Assembly (NCBI GenBank): GCA_028023455.1
Contig: JAQFVV010006208.1
Coordinates: 3,330,963-3,394,962 of the forward strand
DNA length: 64,000 nt
Direction of reading: 5' to 3'
From: Epiperipatus broadwayi
Lineage: Eukaryota; Onychophora; Udeonychophora; Euonychophora; Peripatidae
Shown: positions 33,490 to 45,792 of the stretch, one piece after another
How the letters are laid out: each line of letters starts with the position of its first letter
How positions within the stretch are numbered: position 1 is the stretch's first letter
The notes under the pieces: generated by a model
Seen by the model: only the letters and a program-made list of their open reading frames with translations
Database searches by the model: none
What the model was told of the DNA's origin: nothing
Position numbers and translations under genes: made by a program

Positions 33490-33595
33490 ACATGCAAAGA
33501 AAAAAGAAATCGGATTTAAAAAATAAATTATCTTTATTGTCAGTAAATAAAAGTGTAAATATGAACTCAATATATAAAACATTTATAGTAATAAC

Positions 33596-34111
33596 CTAGT
33601 TTCGTAAATGATTAGTAATAATCATTAGTGTATCTATCTGAAATGGATGGCGTCAAAGTTGTGAGTGGAGGGAGTTTGACAATGGTAAATGAAAATGTAA
33701 CAATTTACTCTAGATAAATACTTTGCATATAATAGAGATATATGTGAGAGATAGTGACCTGGGCCAACTGATGAGTGCTGGTTCAGCACGAAATGCATCT
33801 TGGGGGTCATTTGTCTTTTATTATATCTTTATTTATATGAATTTGAAAAGAATGGGGAAGTGTGGAGGTGTTTATTATATCTATAAAGATATTACATACG
33901 GGACAGAGAAAGGTGAATAACTCCGTGTGTGTAAATTTAAAAAATCAGATATATTAATCTTTAACTGAGGTTTAAAGTTTATACCTGTGCTAGAGATAAT
34001 CTCTAGTTTCGAAAATGATTAGTAATAATCATTAGTGTATTTATCTGAAATGGATGGCGTCAAAGTTGTGAGTGGAGGGAGTTTGACACTGGTAAATGAA
34101 AATGTAACAAT
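33596..34111. repeat. 109-bp direct repeats bracketing a family D copy
   Basis: CTAGTTTCG(T/A)AAATGATTAG, TGAAATGGATGGCGTCAAAG and TTGTGAGTGGAGGGAGTTTG occur at 33596-33704 and again at 34003-34111 with three or four differences. The 298 bp between them hold family D copy D5. Confidence 0.9.
33764..33803 (+). ncRNA. Hammerhead-ribozyme-like motif, family D (D5), best copy
   Basis: CCAA (33764-33767), CTGATGA (33768-33774), stem II GTGCT-GGTTC-AGCAC (33775-33789, five perfect pairs), GAAA (33790-33793), TGCAT (33794-33798), C at the cleavage position (33799) and TTGG (33800-33803) closing stem I. With the preceding A, stem III is ATGCAT, a perfect palindrome. Every invariant core base of a type I hammerhead is present. 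Predicted cleavage is after 33799. Activity as a monomer may be low because stem III is minimal. Confidence 0.7.
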
Positions 34112-36742
34112 AATAACTGTGAGTTGAATACATTCAAATGATTTATCAGTTTAATCAGATTGTTTTCAATTTTTACAAAACTCTTTTGTTCAATTTATAT
34201 TTGATGCCTTAAATAATGAAATTAAATAGCTTGATTAAAGTTTGAAATCTTATAAAAATATAATAAATAATAAACTCTTTCAAATAGTTACATCTAAAAA
34301 AAAACTATTTTAACTTCTATTCCAAAATCCATATATTTTTTAAAACAAAAAAAAAATGTTTTGTTATTCTACTACACTAAAGAATCTATGTGTGTATATA
34401 CGTGCAAGCACAAAGCTTACATATGTGTATGACATAAATATTTAAGCTAGAAAATAGATATATCTAATCACTAACACGATGTCATAATGGATTTTATGAT
34501 TAGCAACTGTTTTAAAAAATACATTCCTATCAAATAATATGTGGGATTTTAAATTATTCTACCCATCGAGTATATTCAAACAGCTGAAGATCATTTTGTT
34601 TTATATATAAAGAAGCACCGTAATTATGAAATGCTGCTAAAAATGTTTTATTTTATATTCAAAAACACTTTAAGAATAATTAATAATGGCATAACAACTT
34701 ATTGCTGAGTATGTGTGAGGTGAAAGAAGATTTATAATTAATACTTTTGATAAATACTCATTAATATAAATTATTGAGAAATTTATATCATATCATAATG
34801 CTGAGGATAATTGTTGAAAGCTATATGTGTTTTAAAAGGAAGAACGAAAGCGATATTGTGCAAATGAATTAAATACGTATGAAGAAATTTTATAAATTGA
34901 ATATATTTTTATATTATCTGCGAATGCATATGTCAATATATTTTACTACTAATCTGTTTAAAAGAGAACAGCCGGAATGAACATTATATATTTTTAAAAT
35001 TGTGTGTATCAGGATTAAGAGAAAATGTTTTTTGAACTATACATTTTAAAAGATTTTCATTATTAAAAGAAAGATGAATTTTGATATTATTTTAAGATTA
35101 TTGTTATAGCTTTAATGAAAACACTACCCGGATGAAGAATCTGTACAAAATTGCAAGAAATTATTTAATTAATATGTGCATGTTTGAAAAGATAACGTCT
35201 TGAATTTTTAGGAAACATCCGGTGATAAATTATTACCATTTAAATATAAACGTTTTAGAAAAAAATAAGAATGAAAGTAGTCTGCTGAAAAATTAACCGA
35301 TAAATAATCTTATTCTTTAAAGTGTCTTATAAATGCTTTCTGATGAAGAAATATTAATTTCATCATATTTTGCCAATAAGTCTGGACCAGCATATATAAG
35401 GAAAATGTACGTATGTGAAAAAGTATCTAATATGAAAAATTATATTAATAAATGTTTTTCATTTGAAATATTCATTCTCCCGGAAATGCTAAGAAATGGA
35501 TTTAGATAAGACTATTTATCCAGTATGGATGGACAATATTTCATAAAGATTTTAAAAGATTTAATTATGTGCATTATAGGATTTTGTTCAGCACTATAGG
35601 GGAGAGAGAAGTTTTGTGCAAACTTTTGCCATCATCAATAGCAATGGAGGAAGTTCGGCACTGGAGGAACGAAAGCAAACAAGAACTTTAGTAGCTTTGA
35701 ATTTTATTACTTTTCTATTTTTTTAGTATTAATTTTTAGTTAATATCTTTATTATTAGAAATATGCTTAGTTTTAATATTGAGATAATTTATTTTAAAAA
35801 TAATAAAAAAAAATATTAGGTATCAAAAAATTTAATTTTCTGAAAGGTAAAAGTAAAGTACCTATAGCTAATTTTATGTTTGGATGATCAAGAAGAGAAG
35901 GGGATCACCGTATTTAATTCCAATAATTGTTGGAATTAAAAGTAAATTATTATGCATTTTAGTAATATTTTAATGATATTTCAATTTATATTTTGTTTCA
36001 TTTATCATATTGCTAGATTTTTAAAACCAGATGAATCATATTTATATGATTATGAATATATTGTTTTATGGATGTAATGTAAAAGTAAAAATGCCTTATG
36101 GTTTATCTAAAGATATTTAAATAATTTTTATGAATGCTTAAGTATGCATATTTTTTAAATATGAGTTTCTAATATATCATAGACTCTATCTGTTTAGATA
36201 CAATAAAATGAAAACTTGATCTCTAAATTATTTAGTACTATAATATAAGTGAATGAATGTGTGGTAACAATGGATATTTTATTGAAATAATTTGGGTATA
36301 CAGTGTTATGAACTTTGTTGAATTTTATTTGATATTTATTTTAGAAAAGTAAGTTGGAGATTATGTAACGTAGTTAGAATTTCTTTGTGATGTCAAGAAA
36401 AGTATTCAGAATGTCGAAGATGAAGGATAGTGGTCTAGAAAAAGTTGTAAAATGAAATCCTAGGTGCTAGAGATATTAAAGAGGAATATTATATGTGAAT
36501 TAAGGATTTAAATATATGTAACAAAGGTCTATATAGTTAGTACATGGAGTTACGTTCTTTCCATAGTTCAGTAAGAGTTCAGGTTGAAGCTATGATCGGA
36601 ATTTAGGGTAGATGATAAATATGTGACCTTAAGCACTGTAACCATGATATTTCATATTTGTTTTTGAGTTATTATTGTTTTCATATCCCTCACTATAATC
36701 ACCCTTAATTGCCACTGGATATTGATTGCATCATAAGTGATA
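34112..36742. other. AT-rich stretch without a gene
   Basis: About 2.6 kb without a protein-like frame or recognised repeat. Confidence 0.45.
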
Positions 36743-36750
36743 GTTTAAAA

Positions 36751-39709
36751 CAGCCATACTCAATCTTTTTCTTTCCTGGCCCACATGTATTTGTGTCCTA
36801 TATCAAGTAGACCATAACATGCTATATAAGCAATCGACAACCAATTGGTATCACATGAAAAAATATCTGACTTCTCAATTCATGCATGCCACAGCTTGTG
36901 GATCACATTACTATATCTTAGAATTAACAAACACTTTTATTTGATATAAACATTTATTTAAATATCAATGTGATTTTTGATATTGAGATAAACTTTTAAC
37001 AATTTTAGATAAATCTGTTTTATATGTGCTATATGCTACTCTTAATATATCATCAAGGTGTAAATCAGTAAGTCTGTTTCTATGCACATTCTTCACATAT
37101 TTCATTTTTGAATAAGATGATTCACAAAGATATATTGATGCAAACAATGTGAGCAACATTTGTGCACACTTTTTGACAGTTTTATATTTTTCAGGCACTA
37201 ATTTCCAAAATTCCATATACTCCTTTCCCTCCCTTTTTTCTTTAAAAGCGGCTTCCAAATTTGTGTCATTTTTAAATTCAACAAATTTGTCAAATAGCTT
37301 AACACAATCACATCCAAATGCAGCTAATTGTGTAATAGTTGCTATTTGTAAGTGCCAGGGATTTTCTATAAATAAGAGACAATTCTTAATATTTCTTAAA
37401 TCTTAAAATCTATTTTTAAATTCTTTCAATAAGGTAGCTAAATAATTTGAAATAATTACATAGGTTTCTGAAGAAGTGTCAATACTATCTTGCTTAGCAT
37501 TTGTCAATGTTGGAAAATGATGTAGTATTTGTTTTTGTATATCTTGGTAATAAATATTTAGTTTTTTTTTAACACAAATACTTTATTTGTCATTTATATA
37601 ATAATTTTAGTTTTGCTTTGCAAACTAATATTAAGATCACAAAGTTTTTTTATGATGACACATAAAAAAGCTAAAAGACACCAACATCCATCACTGTCAA
37701 GCTCATTATAAGTTTTATTGTTTTCTAGTAAAAATGAAATAATTTCATGACAAAATAAAAAAAAAAGACCCAAAACTTTACCTCTGCTTAGTCATCACAC
37801 CGCAAGTATGCAAAAGTACATCACCATAATTACTATTTATTTTTTCCAAAAGATTTTTAAATTTTTTGTGGTTCAAGTCTCAGGCTCAAATATAATTCAC
37901 AATGTTTATGGTGGTTTTCCTCACTGCATCTGTTTCTCTAATGGATATATGTGCCCCCAAGTTTTCTTGGTAAATTAAACAATGAAATGATAAAAGATTT
38001 GTTAGATTATATTTCTTTTTTAATAGAGAAACAAATTCCTTTTCAGATCCAATCACTGAAGGACATCCATCAGTGCACACGGAAACCAATTTTTTTATTT
38101 CAATATTATTATTCTCTAGAAAAGTACAAATACTACTGAGAAAATTACTACCTCTAATTTGATCCTTCATAGGAAGAAATTTCAAAAAATCTTCACAAAT
38201 TGAATTCTGTTCCATGCAGTATCTGACAAAAATAGCACATTGTGATGTTGTTAAAATGTCAGTCCTAGAATCAACAGCCAAACTAAAATATTTGCAGTTT
38301 TTCAAATCTTCTATTATATTATCAAAAATATGTTTTGCAATATCTTCAATACATCTAATGCAATTAGAATCTGCCAGTTGTAATTTCTTAATTTGTAATA
38401 ATATTTGACTTATATTATTAAATTTATCAAATAATATATTTGAAGCATTTATGAAACATTCTTTCACAATGTCAGCATCCGTAAACATTTTCACGTTTTT
38501 GCCAAGTATATAACAAATTTCATATGATGCTCGAGTCACCACTGCTTCTTGTGAGATTGCCACTGACATAACATTTTGTTGCTGTTGCAGTGATTTCTTA
38601 AAGAAAGCTAATTTTTCACTTCTCATTAAAGACCCATGAGCAAAAGTTCATTAAAATGTTTCATGATGTAATGATGATCAATGTTATATTTTTTTAATGT
38701 GTCACTTTCTCGACAAATCAAATATATTGCTGAATCTTTGTCATTTAACACACCAAAATATTCCTCTTCCCAGTTGTCTTGAAACATTCTATTTTCATCC
38801 GATAATTTAAATTTGTTGCTTGAAGACATCATTATGGTATTTAAATCATAGTTTGATATAAAATATTATGCATCTGTGTATATACTAATTCATGTATAAA
38901 ACTAAAATGTCTCACCTTGCCTTCAAAAACAGTCTATTGGCAGAAAAATTAGTTTCAAACTTCTGATTGGTCAATTATACAATCTGCAATCAATATATTT
39001 GTCTTTTTAAAATTATATTTGTTTTAGTTTAGTATCTAAAATACACATTCATAATTTGTCAGATTACAAAAAGATTTAAAAAAAAAAAATTTCTCTTTAT
39101 AATTGATGATAATAATTTAACGTGATCAAATTAAAATAAACGCTTACCATCCAATTATAAATTCCAGCAATAATTCATTGAATTCCTTATCAATATGTTT
39201 TAGTGTAAAAGTAAATATTTTTGACTAAAATCTGAAAAACAAACAAATGGATAAAAAAAAGTTTAGCAAATTATGTTTTTGTTTTTGAATTCAAAAGATA
39301 GAAATACAACTGTCAAAGTTATGGATTGGTGTTCCCTTGCGGAGAAAAGAAATAACCAATCAGAAGCTTGAAAAGATGGATTTGCACCATTGTTATACCA
39401 TTAAATTTAAATATTATTGATTTTTTTACTTATAAAAAAATACTGAAAGTGCTAAAATAAGCAAGGTGAAGCTAAAGATAATGAGTTGAGAGTGAGTACA
39501 AACCATATATGAAGATACTTGGGCACTTCTGGTGTAGACTTTCTTCAGATCTGAGAAATTTAAAAAAAGGACAGATGTCATTAGTGATCAACAAAAAAAT
39601 CAGTCACAGGAGTGTTGTCACATCTGTTAACCATCAGTCTATTGCTGGGTCACACATAAAAACTTGGCAGGCCACATGCAGCACACGGGCCGCAGGTTGA
39701 GTATGGCTG
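36751..39709 (-). mobile_element. Nearly complete hAT transposon with intact target duplication
   Basis: The ends CAGCCATACTCAATCT (36751) and GGTTGAGTATGGCTG (39709) are inverted repeats. GTTTAAAA flanks both sides exactly (36743-36750 and 39710-39717), the 8-bp hAT signature. Subterminal GGCCCACATG and GGCCACATGCAGCAC resemble other hAT ends. The 2959-bp body carries a broken transposase on the minus strand. Confidence 0.93.
36965..38832 (-). pseudogene. hAT transposase, GTF2IRD2/ZBED-like, broken
   Basis: Three blocks lie in order on the minus strand. The N-terminal part (38626-38832) has FQDNWEEEYFGVL, YLICRESDTLKKYNIDHHY, a degenerate zinc-finger-like domain of the GTF2IRD2 group. The middle (37886-38626) contains DIVKECFINASNILF, YFSLAVDSRTDI (first Asp region of the RNase H fold), and VSVCTDGCPSVIGSEKEF (second Asp region). 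The C-terminal part (36965-37258) has SIYLCESSYSKMKYVKN and RLTDLHLDDILRVA, the hAT dimerisation signature. The blocks are in different frames with stops between (about 37260-37885), so no functional enzyme is made. Confidence 0.88.
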
Positions 39710-39717
39710 GTTTAAAA

Positions 39718-40794
39718 GCTGGTTAGAATAATAACTAGATTGTTGAAAGTTGTCAATGTAAGAGAAGATAAAATTTCTATCACAAATGATGGTTTAATTA
39801 TTTATTGTTTATAGAGAATATTCTTAGTGATCTACAATAATAAAGATCATTAAACTCAAATATTTAATGCATATTTTGTTGATTGTGAAAAAGAATGATG
39901 AAACGTAATATCTGAATGCTATTATGGTAATAAATTATAAAATGATAATTAAAGAATGTACAAGCAATACAATTTTTTAATATTATTTGAATTTTCTATA
40001 AGACAAGAGAACTTATAAAAGAATAAAGTTATAGAATTGTTTAAAATATTTTAAAAGTAAATAGTTTATAAGGTGATGATTAAAGTTGTTTTATTGACTA
40101 TATTTTTCTTTATTTAAATTTGCATTGAAATGTTAAAATATACCTGAAAGGTAAAGAGAAATACTTTACCTATATAAACGATGTGCATAGTCTTATCAAA
40201 ATAATGCTATATCTTAAATTTCGAATAAATGCTAATTTTAATTTTATAGTTAATAGGCATTAATATAATTATAGTTACATTCCAAAAATATGAAACATAG
40301 TATTAGTTAAATAAATTGTATTTACTTATTGTTATTCTTTTATTGTGACAATAACAATGGAATATCATTGCCATAATGATAGAAAATAATAGTATTACTA
40401 CTATAATGTATCATATATTCTATTTTTCACATCATATAGTCAGAGTGAAGGCTATTTAAGGTTTATATATTTTGTTATGTTTCTTATGTAAATATGTTAA
40501 TCTAATTAATTCTCTTATGTTATTTTTTTTTGTAAATATTTTAAATTTTATATATTTATATTGTTGTAAATATAGTATATTGTTAAATAATAAAATTGTT
40601 AATGTTTTGGAATTCATATTGTCTCCAGAGTTTTATTTGTTGATGTGATCAGTGTTTTTTGAATCTTCATATCCACCCACATGATTTATAAAAATTATTT
40701 GGATCATTATATTATTGTGCATGATTAATAAAAATATATTATTATAATTATTATTGTTACAGAATATCTCATTATTGGTGATTAGGAAAATTCT
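39718..40794. other. AT-rich spacer
   Basis: No gene or repeat is recognised. Confidence 0.4.
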
Positions 40795-41165
40795 ACAATG
40801 CCATATAAACAAAGAGCTTTGCTAATTGCTCAACAAGCTTTGTGATAAATGCTAACCAAGAGAAAGCATTTAAAATATCTCTATCAGAAACTACACCCAA
40901 TCCCCTGATGAATGGTTTCATGCTCTGGCACTCCTCAGAGAGGTGCCGGGGTAGTTTCAGACACTATATTTAAAAATACCAACCCAAAGCCAGCATTTAT
41001 CTAAGAGTTAACCATTGAGTAGAAAATATGGAATTTTCAGACACTTAAATGTCTTCAAACCCAGCTATCTAACGCAAATAGCTATATGGGGCTGAGAGAT
41101 CTTCAGCCAAACCATATATTAGTAGTCTTATCAATATAAATCAATTAATTAAGGACTTAAAGTAA
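40795..41165 (-). mobile_element. Family B element (copy B6)
   Basis: Matches AGCTTTGTGATAAATGC, GAGAAAGCATTTAAAATATC, CCAGCTATCTAACGCAAATA and TAGCTATATGGGGCTGAGAG. On the minus strand the core (40900-40944) reads CACCTCT-CTGAGGA, stem II GTGC-CAGA-GCAT, GAAAC, but an insertion disrupts stem III. Confidence 0.7.
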
Positions 41166-41169
41166 AGAC

Positions 41170-41510
41170 TATAAATAGTCAATAAAAAATAAAAAAGTCA
41201 TATATCACGACTCCATTTCTTTTAAGCTTGTATGTACACAAACTTAAAAGAAATGGGGTCATGTGATATATGACTACTTTTTATTAAAATATTATATTCT
41301 TAATATAATTGCAATATTAAATATTTTTAAAATGCAGTCATGTGATATAGGACTCTGCTTAAAAGAAATGGGGTCATGTGATATATGACTGCTTAAAAAA
41401 AATGGGGTCATGTGATATATGACTCTATTTTTTATTTTTTATTGACTCTTTATACAATACCAATTTAAAAATATTTAATATTGCAATTATATTAAGAATA
41501 TAATATTCTC
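41170..41510. repeat. Nested inverted and direct repeats with a TCATGTGATATATGACT motif
   Basis: AATATTATATTCTTAATATA and TTGCAATATTAAATATTTTT (about 41289-41330) pair with their complements near 41467-41508. Between and before them, AAATGGGGTCATGTGATATA and TGACT occur near 41248, 41359 and 41401, with a variant near 41335. The motif resembles the outer end of family B (ATCATGTGAC). Confidence 0.75.
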
Positions 41511-41662
41511 TGTGAATACCACATAATAAATAAAAGATTTGTATAGCATAACATGATATAAGATATTTTACAACTTACTTAAAAGGTTTTATATGTTATT
41601 TTATAAAAGTTTATAATGTTATTGATGTTTATTGAAAAGCAGTAGTCAAATAGATGGATGAT

Positions 41663-41770
41663 TGTCAAGCATTGGTGGTTGAGAGGTCAGCATGGCTGCC
41701 TTACAAGCAGTTGTCCTGGGTTAGTGGGTTCGCTTCCCGGCCAATGCTATGACACATGAGAAAAAAAAAA
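41663..41770 (+). mobile_element. tRNA-like SINE with A tail, best preserved (copy S6)
   Basis: TGTCAAGCATTGGTGGTTGA, GAGGTCAGCATGGCTGCCTT, ACAAGCAGTTGTCCTGGGTT, AGTGGGTTCGCTTCCCGGCC and AATGCTATGACACATG, then ten A. ATGGATGATT before it and ATGTATGATT after the tail are a likely 10-bp target duplication with one change. Confidence 0.85.
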
Positions 41771-42599
41771 TACATGTATGATTTTAAGAATTTTGAAAAT
41801 ATTCTAGTTGTACATTGTTGATTTGGAAGAAGAATTGAATATATGTAAAATTTAACTACATGGTATTAATTTGTTTAGTATTATTATTAGATGGATCTGA
41901 GATGATGAATGATTGTAAGAGTTAGATGAAGTGATAATGAAGAGGAATTTTAGTTAATGTTATATTTAATTGTTTTTTCTTTAAATGAGAATAGTAATTG
42001 ATTTATTGTTTATAATAAATTCTATGAATTATTTAGTTAGAATTTATTTTATGTGTATTGTGAGACATGAGAGTATTACAAGGTAGTTGTATTTTTATAG
42101 ATGAAGTAGGTGTAATATTCTTGTGCCATTGAGAGTATATTTTTCAGGATACATCCTCAATGTTAAACCAACAGTGTACCTTGCTGAATGTCACCTGAAA
42201 AAGTTTTCATAATTTTTTGTTAGTATTTTAATAAAGCTTTATTATAAGAGTAAATAAAGAGCTAGTCATAGTTTAAGTTGTTATTATAATAAATGAGTTG
42301 GGAATCCAATTTGAATCTTGGTATTTAATTTGTGTTATTTTTTGATTATCTTAGTTTATTTAAATAAGATATATTATTTTAAGATGTTAATTTTATTAGA
42401 TATAATATGTTAGAAATATATTGTGAGCTGGTCAAAATATTGTTGTTTTAATAAGTATCATTTTTCAATAAGTTGGTCGTAAATTACATGTAGTTCTTTT
42501 CTCAAGGTTAGCCAGAGAGTTTTTCTTAATATTAGCAAGTAAGCAAGAGTATAATATATATCATTAAAATAAGTCAACACTTAGACAATCCCAATATCA
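41771..42599. other. AT-rich spacer
   Basis: No gene is recognised. GTCACCTGAAAAAG near 42190 faintly recalls the family E core. Confidence 0.35.
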
Positions 42600-43110
42600 A
42601 TAACAATCAATAATCTCAACTTGTTGTCAAGGCAACATCTTCTTAACAATAATATATATTGTAACCAGTTGGGTTACATGACACACAATAATATAGTGTG
42701 TGCACAAATATATATATATAAAGTTGAAAGGAAAAGTAGAAATAAACACATAAAATTTGATAGATATTTTTCTACATTCACTGGGAATAAAAATAATAAT
42801 AAACTTTGAATTTAAGTAAAATATCTATTATGAAATAGAAATATTTTAAAAGGTTTAATAAAAATTAATATTTTTATTCTGATTTTGAACTTTAAAAAAA
42901 AAGTGTGTTATTAAAATAGAACTGATAATTGTAAATATTTCTATTATCTGTTCTTTTTGAAAAATCTTTTAATTAAAACTTGTATAAAATATCTTATTTG
43001 AATAATGCTTGTATGCATTTCACTACCTAAGTAAAAGCATGTAGATCACTCTTTGGTAAAAGTGCGAAGTTGCTTTCAAAAGTAGCTTTTGATTTAAAGG
43101 GATTTGAAAG
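42600..43110. repeat. Fragment of a diverged long interspersed repeat (R)
   Basis: GTTGAAAGGAAAAGTAGAAA, TAAACACATAAAATTTGATA, GATATTTTTCTACATTCACT and TTCTGATTTTGAACTT match 56880-57160 in order. No coding region is found. Class unknown. Confidence 0.65.
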
Positions 43111-43209
43111 GATTAATGATCTTTTTGAAAAGATAAAAAAAAAACAACTATGCTCATAGTTAAAAAATATATCAATGAGATAAATTGTTAAAAATGTTTT
43201 AATGGAATT

Positions 43210-43360
43210 ATTATTGATGGCAAAAGATTTCAGCTGTTAGTAATAGAACGTTAATGCACAATGTTTTGAGAGGTATTATTCTCCCCTCCTTTTCAGGTGT
43301 TGCTGGCCTAACCAGTGACAGTACTAGCATGAGAATCGAACCTGGACTCTTAGATTCTTG
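43210..43360 (-). mobile_element. Family E half-element
   Basis: Minus strand: AGTCCAGGTTCGATTCTC (B-box-like), GTACTGTCACTGGTTAGGCC, AGCAACACCTGAAAAGGAGG, GGAGAATAATACCTCTCA, AAACATTGTGCATTAACG. The core is decayed (CTGAAAA). Confidence 0.65.
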
Positions 43361-45151
43361 AGTATGGTTATAAGGTTTTACGGAATTGGATATGTAATGG
43401 ATGATCACATTCCAGACTGCCAGTGGTACGTTTAGTTGTATGGCAAAAGCAAAGAAAATTAACTATCACAAGTGATCACCACAAAGGGAAAGTGACAATA
43501 ATAAGAACAAAGCAAGGATAAGTACACTGTAGATATCAGAATCAACGAGGTAGAAATACCAATTATCTGTATGGAGATAACCATCAAGGTGAGCTATATA
43601 TAAACAATGAACAAATGCAGCAGCTATACAATATCAAGGAAGAATACCAGCATTGTCTTGAAAACAGATGCAGTAATAAATCAACCTAGCCCATGGCTGG
43701 AAAGGGTTTAAAGACTCCTTATTTATCTCAGAAGTTTTGACTTATCTTCCCTACCTAATAACTCTAAAACAAACTTCTTCAAATAAGGTGAGGAGAATGT
43801 AGGTAAAGTGTTTAGTTAATTATTTGGAAAGTATGAATAATGTAAACATATATATTAAAGAAATAAAAAGAATGGCTAATGACAAAAGACAATGGTAGCA
43901 TCACATGACTGAGAATTGTGACACAAGAGTCATCTATAGAAAAAGTATCACAGATAAAGGACTGATTTCATTATGATCAGCTGAATTCAAGTGAGGTATA
44001 AATACTGGGAAATACCCAGTTAGCAAGGTAAGCAGTACAATACCATATATGTTGAACACCATCTGGAAACCTTAACTGTCATATGCAGAAGGCTCATATG
44101 CTGATGATAGAATATGACCATAGCAAAGATGGATGCAATGAGGCATAGTTCCCATAAAGAACAAGCATGGACACATCAAGGCACAGTTCACATGAAGAAA
44201 CAATCATGGACAGCAAGGATGGACACATCAAGGCACAGTTTGCATAAACAACAAGCATAGACATGAGAAAAAGTTGTACCATTGCAGCTAGTAGGCTTCA
44301 AGATAGCACTTGCAATAAGCTTATAACGCGTGACAGAAATCTCAGCAATGCAGTGAGCAACAGGAAGATATCTATTAAGACAAGAGATTCCAGATGAGAC
44401 TAACTGGGTCAATAGCAGAATGAAATGGAGAAGAATAACAGGCAATGCATAAAGTACACTTTAGTTATATAGATGTTATACGTTCATATGATTCGCTTTG
44501 ACTATAGATATGTTCAAGCAGCAGATGAAACAACTGAGGTATCAACCAGAATAGCAAATAAAAACATTAAAGATATTAATGAGAACTGATACAGTCAACA
44601 GGGATCAACAACCAAACGGAAGTAAATGCACCAGAGATGAACCAGTCTAAAACCAGAACAGAATGAATCTTGACACTATACTAGTGAATCTAAGAACCTG
44701 ATGGTAAACAGCAATAGAATGAATGAACCAGCTATCTACCATTTGTATTATTGTACTATATATATATAGTATTAATAAATTATTAATCGTATTTTGGAAT
44801 TTGCATTTGTACAACATGATTGCATACTGGGTTTAAACACAACACTAACCTGATAAAATAATAAAATCTACATAATGGCACAATGCCCAGAATCTGGATA
44901 ATTTACATCTTGTGAAAATAAAAAAAATAAACATTTTATCATTTACTAAATGTAAACTACATTTCTTTTCTTACCAAAATATTATAGTTTATAGGTCCTA
45001 CTATGCATTATGTGCGAAGTAATACAACTGTAGATGCACTGGTTGTCAAAAGTGCTAATTTTCATCTACGTTCAGTATGTATACCTAAATAACAATGTTT
45101 TTTTTTTCCGGGGCGGGGCGACCACCCCATCCCCCCAACTATTGTTGATTT
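43361..45151. other. No gene identified; one short tandem repeat
   Basis: This stretch is less AT-rich than its neighbours. A tandem repeat of about 50 bp occupies 44122-44260 (AGCAAGGATGGACACATCAA, GGCACAGTT, CATAAAGAACAAGCATGGA in about 2.5-3 units). The open frames here are chance readings of it. It could be decayed retroelement coding sequence, but no domain is recognised. Confidence 0.4.
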
Positions 45152-45177
45152 TCCATGTGTCATAGCATCGGCTAACA
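45152..45177 (-). mobile_element. tRNA-like SINE 3' stub (copy S7)
   Basis: Only GCCGATGCTATGACACATGG of the SINE remains, next to an unusual GC-rich patch (GGGGCGGGGCGACCACCCC). Confidence 0.5.
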
Positions 45178-45649
45178 ATGCAAGACTAAATAACAATGTT
45201 TCGGTCAGGTTAATGTGGAATAATCATAAATTAAGAACAAGTCTCTTCATTTGCAATTTTTTTCTATTAAATCAGAATTTGCAAAAAGAACTAAATTTTG
45301 ACGATGTTATTAAGATTCGCAATAAAACATTCAAGAAAACAAAATATATATTTTTGCTATAAATTATTTTATTTCTCAAATAGCGATTCCATAAAATTAC
45401 ACAAAGTTGTACTTTTAGTTAATAAATACTGTTGCAACAAAATTACTCAAATTGTTACGTGTAATGTATAAATGATTACTTTATTATTATTTGAGTAAAC
45501 AAAATAAAATATTGCAACATATTTTATATTTCTTTAAGCGAATTATGATTCAAAATAAATAAAAATTTTAGTGATGGCAATCGCTCTTGACTTGATTTAT
45601 ACAAGTGTAAACCAATACTTACATCTTCCTAAAGGTTTGTTATGATAGT

Positions 45650-45792
45650 GTTTTAGTTGTATTTATATATTGGACTATTTCCACTATCTAATATGAGAAT
45701 GTTTTTTAGAAAAAAAATAGCTTGATTTAAATATTCTAGATACATTCAACTGTTAACAATAGCACACAGGTTAGTATATGCGTAACGTAATT
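45650..45792. repeat. Family E arm fragment
   Basis: TGGACTATTTCCACTATCTA, AAATATTCTAGATACATTCA and ACTGTTAACAATAGCACACA match the outer arm of family E. Confidence 0.6.

Noticed and set aside
41663-41760. Functional tRNA-Val(UAC) gene
   Set aside because: The anticodon arm resembles a tRNA, but the acceptor stem does not pair, the B-box arm has an insertion, and copies end in A tails.
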